Shown here: positions 61,690-64,000 of the stretch, piece by piece
How the letters are laid out: the number at the start of each line of letters is the position of its first letter
Numbering within the stretch: position 1 is the stretch's first letter
From: Xylophilus sp. GW821-FHT01B05
GTDB taxonomy: Bacteria > Pseudomonadota > Gammaproteobacteria > Burkholderiales > Burkholderiaceae_C
Assembly: GCA_038961845.1 (NCBI GenBank)
Contig: CP152408.1
Location: 1,984,001 to 2,048,000, forward strand
Direction of reading: 5' to 3'
Length of the DNA stretch: 64,000 nucleotides
The notes under the pieces: model-generated
Databases searched by the model: none
Told to the model about the DNA's origin: nothing
What the model saw: the letters and a program-made list of their open reading frames with translations, nothing else
Translations under genes and position numbers: made by a program

Positions 61690-62094
61690 ATGACTCAACT
61701 TCTTGCAGCAGTTGCCGACCACCCAGGCACATTGGTGGCTTTTCGTGTAGTCCTTACAACGTTCTTCTGGATGGCGGGCCTCTATGGTCTGTTCAACTTC
61801 AGCGCTATCGTCGACGAGATGGTCGCGGAGAAGCTGCCCGCGCCGGTGGCATTTGCGGTCGCGACGATTGCAACGCAGCTCATTGGCTCGGCACTGCTCA
61901 TCTCGGACTATCGCGGGCTGGGCTGGCTTGGCGCCGGAGCGCTTGCCGTGTTCACGCTGCTGACCATTCCCATCGGGCACGCCTTCTGGACCTTCTCTGA
62001 ACCAAAACGCACGGCAGAATTTCACATCGCCCTGGAGCACATTACCGTCGTGGGCGGCCTGCTCCTCGCAGGACTTCTTTCACTGAAAAAATGA
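61690..62094 (+). CDS. DoxX-like small membrane protein
   Basis: 134-residue protein with four predicted helices (VVLTTFFWMAGLYGLFNFSA, FAVATIATQLIGSALL, AGALAVFTLLTIPIGHAF, ITVVGGLLLAGLLSL). The pattern with a conserved F-x-E-K/H-x-A-L-E-H end resembles DoxX/DUF417-type proteins that accompany TetR genes in redox- or electrophile-response units. The stop overlaps the TetR start (ATGA). An upstream TTG (61681) is possible but ATG 61690 is preferred. Confidence 0.75.
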   Translation: MTQLLAAVADHPGTLVAFRVVLTTFFWMAGLYGLFNFSAIVDEMVAEKLPAPVAFAVATIATQLIGSALLISDYRGLGWLGAGALAVFTLLTIPIGHAFWTFSEPKRTAEFHIALEHITVVGGLLLAGLLSLKK

Positions 62095-62738
62095 CCGAAC
62101 CAAGCCCTCGTACCCGTGGTCGCCCTAAGGACGCCAGCAAGCGCGACGCCATCTTGATTGCCGCTCGCGGGCTCTTACTCGACTGCGGTGTAGATGTCAC
62201 CACGGGCGAGGTCGCCGCAGCCGCTGGCGTTGCGAAGGCAACGCTCTACGCGAACTTCAAGGATAAAGATGAGCTGATTGAGGCGGTCATCCGGCGAGAG
62301 TCGGAGCAGGTTATTGCGGACGACTTCATTCAGGTGCGGCCAGGTGCCACGTTCGCGAAAGTGCTGCGCAGCTTTGGCGCCAAGTACGTCCGTTTTGTCA
62401 ACCAAACGGACGTATCCGGGTGGGACCGCCTGATTGCGCATGGCGCCAAGCGAATTCCCCAGTTGCCCCATCGGTTCTATGAGGCGGGCCCTGGCCGGTG
62501 GAACCGACTACTGATGCAACTCCTGACGACCGGCGTTGATCTGGGATGCCTGCGCCCCCTGAACAATGCCCAGGCGGCAGAGGACTTGACGGCTCTCTGG
62601 ATGGGTTCCACCAGCCTGAAGGTCAAACTTGGCGTTGGCAAGCCAATGAGTGAGAAAGCCATTCTGGCCAAAGTGGACCATGGCATCGACGTTTTCAAAA
62701 CCTTCTACGGGGCTGCGATAGGGGATGCGCAGAACTGA
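62091..62738 (+). CDS. TetR-family repressor
   Basis: 215-residue regulator. The HTH covers residues 15-62 (TTGEVAAAAGVAKATLYANF), and the C-terminal domain is of the AcrR/TetR_C type (WDRLIAHGAKRIPQLPHRFY). It is coupled to the DoxX-like gene; the two AGAC-N6-GTCT sites upstream of that gene suggest autoregulation of the unit. The inducer is unknown. Confidence 0.87.
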   Translation: MTEPSPRTRGRPKDASKRDAILIAARGLLLDCGVDVTTGEVAAAAGVAKATLYANFKDKDELIEAVIRRESEQVIADDFIQVRPGATFAKVLRSFGAKYVRFVNQTDVSGWDRLIAHGAKRIPQLPHRFYEAGPGRWNRLLMQLLTTGVDLGCLRPLNNAQAAEDLTALWMGSTSLKVKLGVGKPMSEKAILAKVDHGIDVFKTFYGAAIGDAQN

Positions 62739-62789
62739 CAGGCCTTCTTTGGACGTCAGCATCTGGCCGCATTGCTGGCCGCTTAGAAC

Positions 62790-62849
62790 GTGTTTGCGAC
62801 CCGTCATCCCGCCAAGATGCTTGCGCGATCCCATAGAGTTCGTAAACAC
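62790..62849. other. imperfect inverted repeat before element copy E
   Basis: GTGTTTGCGA (62790-62799) and TCGTAAACAC (62840-62849) are inverse with one mismatch, 40 bp apart. It may be a further small mobile repeat. Located in the 499-bp non-coding stretch 62739-63237. Confidence 0.35.
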
Positions 62850-62861
62850 CTTCTTATAGCC

Positions 62862-62967
62862 ATTCCTTTCAAGGTCTTGTGATGTGTTCGGTCGTTCTCG
62901 GGTCTTGCTGACGGCAGGAGCTGGGCCGAGCGCAGCGGCAGGCGGATCAGGGATCGCTCTTGTCTGC
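62862..62967 (+). mobile_element. MITE-like element, copy E, right side missing
   Basis: Left end ATTCCTTTCAAGGTCTTGTGAT followed by modules matching the right half of copy D in reverse (CTTGCTGACGGCAGGAGC, then AGGCGGATCAGGGATCGCTC), with internal deletion. It stops abruptly at TTGTCTG and is fused to a glycerate-kinase 3' fragment; no right inverted end is present. Confidence 0.75.
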
Positions 62968-63097
62968 CGGGCGCAAAGCGGCCGAGCACCTGGAGCGCAA
63001 CGATGCCTATGGCTACTTCGAGGCGCTGGGGGATCTGCTGGTGACGGGGCCGACCAATACCAACGTCAATGATTTCCGTGCGCTACTGATTTTGTAG
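62968..63097 (+). pseudogene. duplicated 3' end of glycerate 2-kinase, copy 3
   Basis: 130 bp matching the last part of ttuD with 16 differences (about 88%), mostly silent; the encoded tail still reads as the family C-terminus [16 protein letters not shown], ending in TAG rather than TGA. It starts directly at the broken end of element copy E. It marks the right border of the second accessory insert (59266-62967). It may be the displaced original gene end or derive from another strain. Confidence 0.85.
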
Positions 63098-63116
63098 CTT
63101 ATAGCCCGTGATTCCT

Positions 63117-63150
63117 CTGCATTTCAGGTGCTTTTTTATCTGAAATGCAG
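63117..63150. terminator. 11-bp stem hairpin after the kinase 3' fragment
   Basis: CTGCATTTCAG (63117-63127) pairs perfectly with CTGAAATGCAG (63140-63150) around a 12-nt loop that is T-rich on the plus strand. No T-tract follows on either side, so termination is possible but not certain. It lies between the kinase fragment and the convergent surface-protein gene. Confidence 0.45.
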
Positions 63151-63237
63151 GATCTACCAGGGGCTGCTGCTATCTTTTTTGTGAAAGCAGAAATCGCCGC
63201 CCGCTCAGCCCGGCGGGCGTGCCTGCAAGCCAGGCGC

Positions 63238-64000
63238 CTACCGCCGCCGCAGCCCGCGCGCGCCCAGCATGGCCAGTGCCAGGCTCATGGCTGCCAGCAT
63301 CCAGGGCTGCAGCAGGGGGATGGCCGTTGGGTTTACCGGCCCGGCCGCAGCCATGATGGCAATGCCGCCTGGGTCGACGATGCGGCCGTCTGCCGCCAGG
63401 TCGCTGTCGCCGGGGCCGCCGTCGGTGATGCTCAGCGTCACGGTGTTGCCCGTGATCTGCACCTGGCTGGCGTCCAGCGCATACCAGTGGTCCTGCGGCT
63501 GCTGCGCCGTGGGGCCGTACTTCCAGTACTGCGCGTTGGCCGGCAGGGCATTGCCGGGGTAGCTCAGGCGCAGCGACAGCGTGCGGCCGGCCTGGTCGCA
63601 GGTGGCCTGGAAGCTCAGCAGGCCATGGGGCATGGCCGTGGCGCCCGGCGGCAGCGTGGCTGGTGCCGCCGGGTAGCTCACCGTGTCGAAGGCGCAAGTG
63701 TTGCCCTGGATATCGGTGGTGAGCGTGCCCTGTCCGCCGGGGCTGGGCGCGCTGTAGCCCGACTGTGCAAACTGCGCCACCACCGTGCAGTCCTGCGCCA
63801 TCGCGGCCGTGGTGTAGGTGCTGCCCACCAGCGTGCCGCCGCAGGTACCGCCAACACTGGCTATGCGCCAGCCGCTGGCGGGCTGCAGGGTGAACTGCTG
63901 CACGCTGCCCAGGTCCAGCACTTGTGGCGTGGCCGGGCTGATCTGCCCACCGGCACCGCTCACGCTGGGCGTGACGGTGGGGGCGGCCAGATAGACCTGG
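63238..64000 (-). CDS. IPTL-CTERM surface protein with choice-of-anchor U-like domain, 5' end outside window
   Basis: At least 254 residues of the C-terminal part of a secreted protein; the frame is open to base 64000. It ends with a sorting tag of the IPTL-CTERM type: AIPLLQPWMLAAMSLALAML and a basic GARGLRRR. Before it lies a domain with LSFQATCDQAGRTLSLRLSY and ITDGGPGDSDLAADGRIVDPGG, the pattern of choice-of-anchor U domains. Before that is a repeat-like GSVQQFTLQPASGWRIASVGG region with paired cysteines. Probably exported and anchored or processed at the envelope. Minor departure: IPLL instead of IPTL. Confidence 0.8.
   Translation of the reverse strand, partial: QVYLAAPTVTPSVSGAGGQISPATPQVLDLGSVQQFTLQPASGWRIASVGGTCGGTLVGSTYTTAAMAQDCTVVAQFAQSGYSAPSPGGQGTLTTDIQGNTCAFDTVSYPAAPATLPPGATAMPHGLLSFQATCDQAGRTLSLRLSYPGNALPANAQYWKYGPTAQQPQDHWYALDASQVQITGNTVTLSITDGGPGDSDLAADGRIVDPGGIAIMAAAGPVNPTAIPLLQPWMLAAMSLALAMLGARGLRRR

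Noticed and set aside
56347..63097. Prophage or ICE
   Set aside because: No integrase, relaxase, structural or replication genes in the segment. Only cargo-like genes and kinase 3' copies are present.

Overview
The window is GC-rich chromosomal DNA that looks like Burkholderiales, family Comamonadaceae (Acidovorax/Variovorax-like). The evidence is the gene content (urtABCDE urea importer, PuuD-type urate oxidation, a UraD-AllC fusion, an IPTL-CTERM surface protein) and several dispersed intergenic repeat families that I associate with this family. No rRNA, tRNA, CRISPR array or replication origin was seen, and no integrase or transposase gene is visible.

Layout. 1-2369: D-serine ammonia-lyase (runs off the left edge) with a divergent DsdC-like LysR regulator. 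2458-3516: Zn alcohol dehydrogenase. 4212-10744: urtABCDE, with a repeat element in front of urtA and a ~700 bp repeat block between urtD and urtE. 10850-13521: two overlapping MFS exporters. 13677-15248: OpgD. 15443-17659: LysR and an orphan periplasmic binding protein. 17641-21868: GNAT, a decayed AbiE toxin-antitoxin locus, NAD(P)-binding protein, DsbA-like protein, LysR. 22217-26370: catabolic operon of unknown substrate (binding protein, 2OG/IPNS-like oxygenase, VOC protein, Rieske oxygenase, nucleoside deaminase). 26702-37418: LysR, flavin monooxygenase, peptide/opine-type ABC transporter, BAAT-like hydrolase and a fused CMD/AhpD protein. 37799-38215: ArfB. 38226-47458: purine catabolism (M20 deacylase, UraD-AllC, PuuE, GntR, UraH, XdhC, PuuD, 8-oxoguanine/guanine deaminase). 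47756-49264: chemoreceptor. 49266-53044: LysR, ArgE-like deacetylase and MHS permease. 53073-54956: EAL-CBS-GGDEF protein. 55036-56346: glycerate 2-kinase. 56347-63097: accessory segment made of two tandem inserts, each closed by a repeated 3' end of the glycerate kinase gene. 63238-64000: IPTL-CTERM surface protein (runs off the right edge).

How it fits together. Guanine/8-oxoguanine deaminase, XdhC (maturation of a xanthine dehydrogenase encoded elsewhere), PuuD, UraH, UraD-AllC and PuuE cover most steps from guanine through urate to allantoin, allantoate and ureido compounds, under a GntR regulator with a clear palindromic operator. Their nitrogen-rich and glyoxylate end products connect plausibly to the urea importer and to glycerate kinase.

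Most notable non-genic features. (1) A MITE-like family with 18-bp terminal inverted repeats. One copy has a perfect 11-bp target duplication and sits exactly in the overlapping stop codons of two convergent genes, leaving both intact. (2) The glycerate-kinase 3' end occurs three times, delimiting two cargo segments. (3) Small repeats have been read in-frame into proteins (PuuD linker, C-termini of the monooxygenase and of the BAAT-like hydrolase). (4) A 13-bp promoter motif is shared by two transcription units of the Rieske/IPNS cluster.
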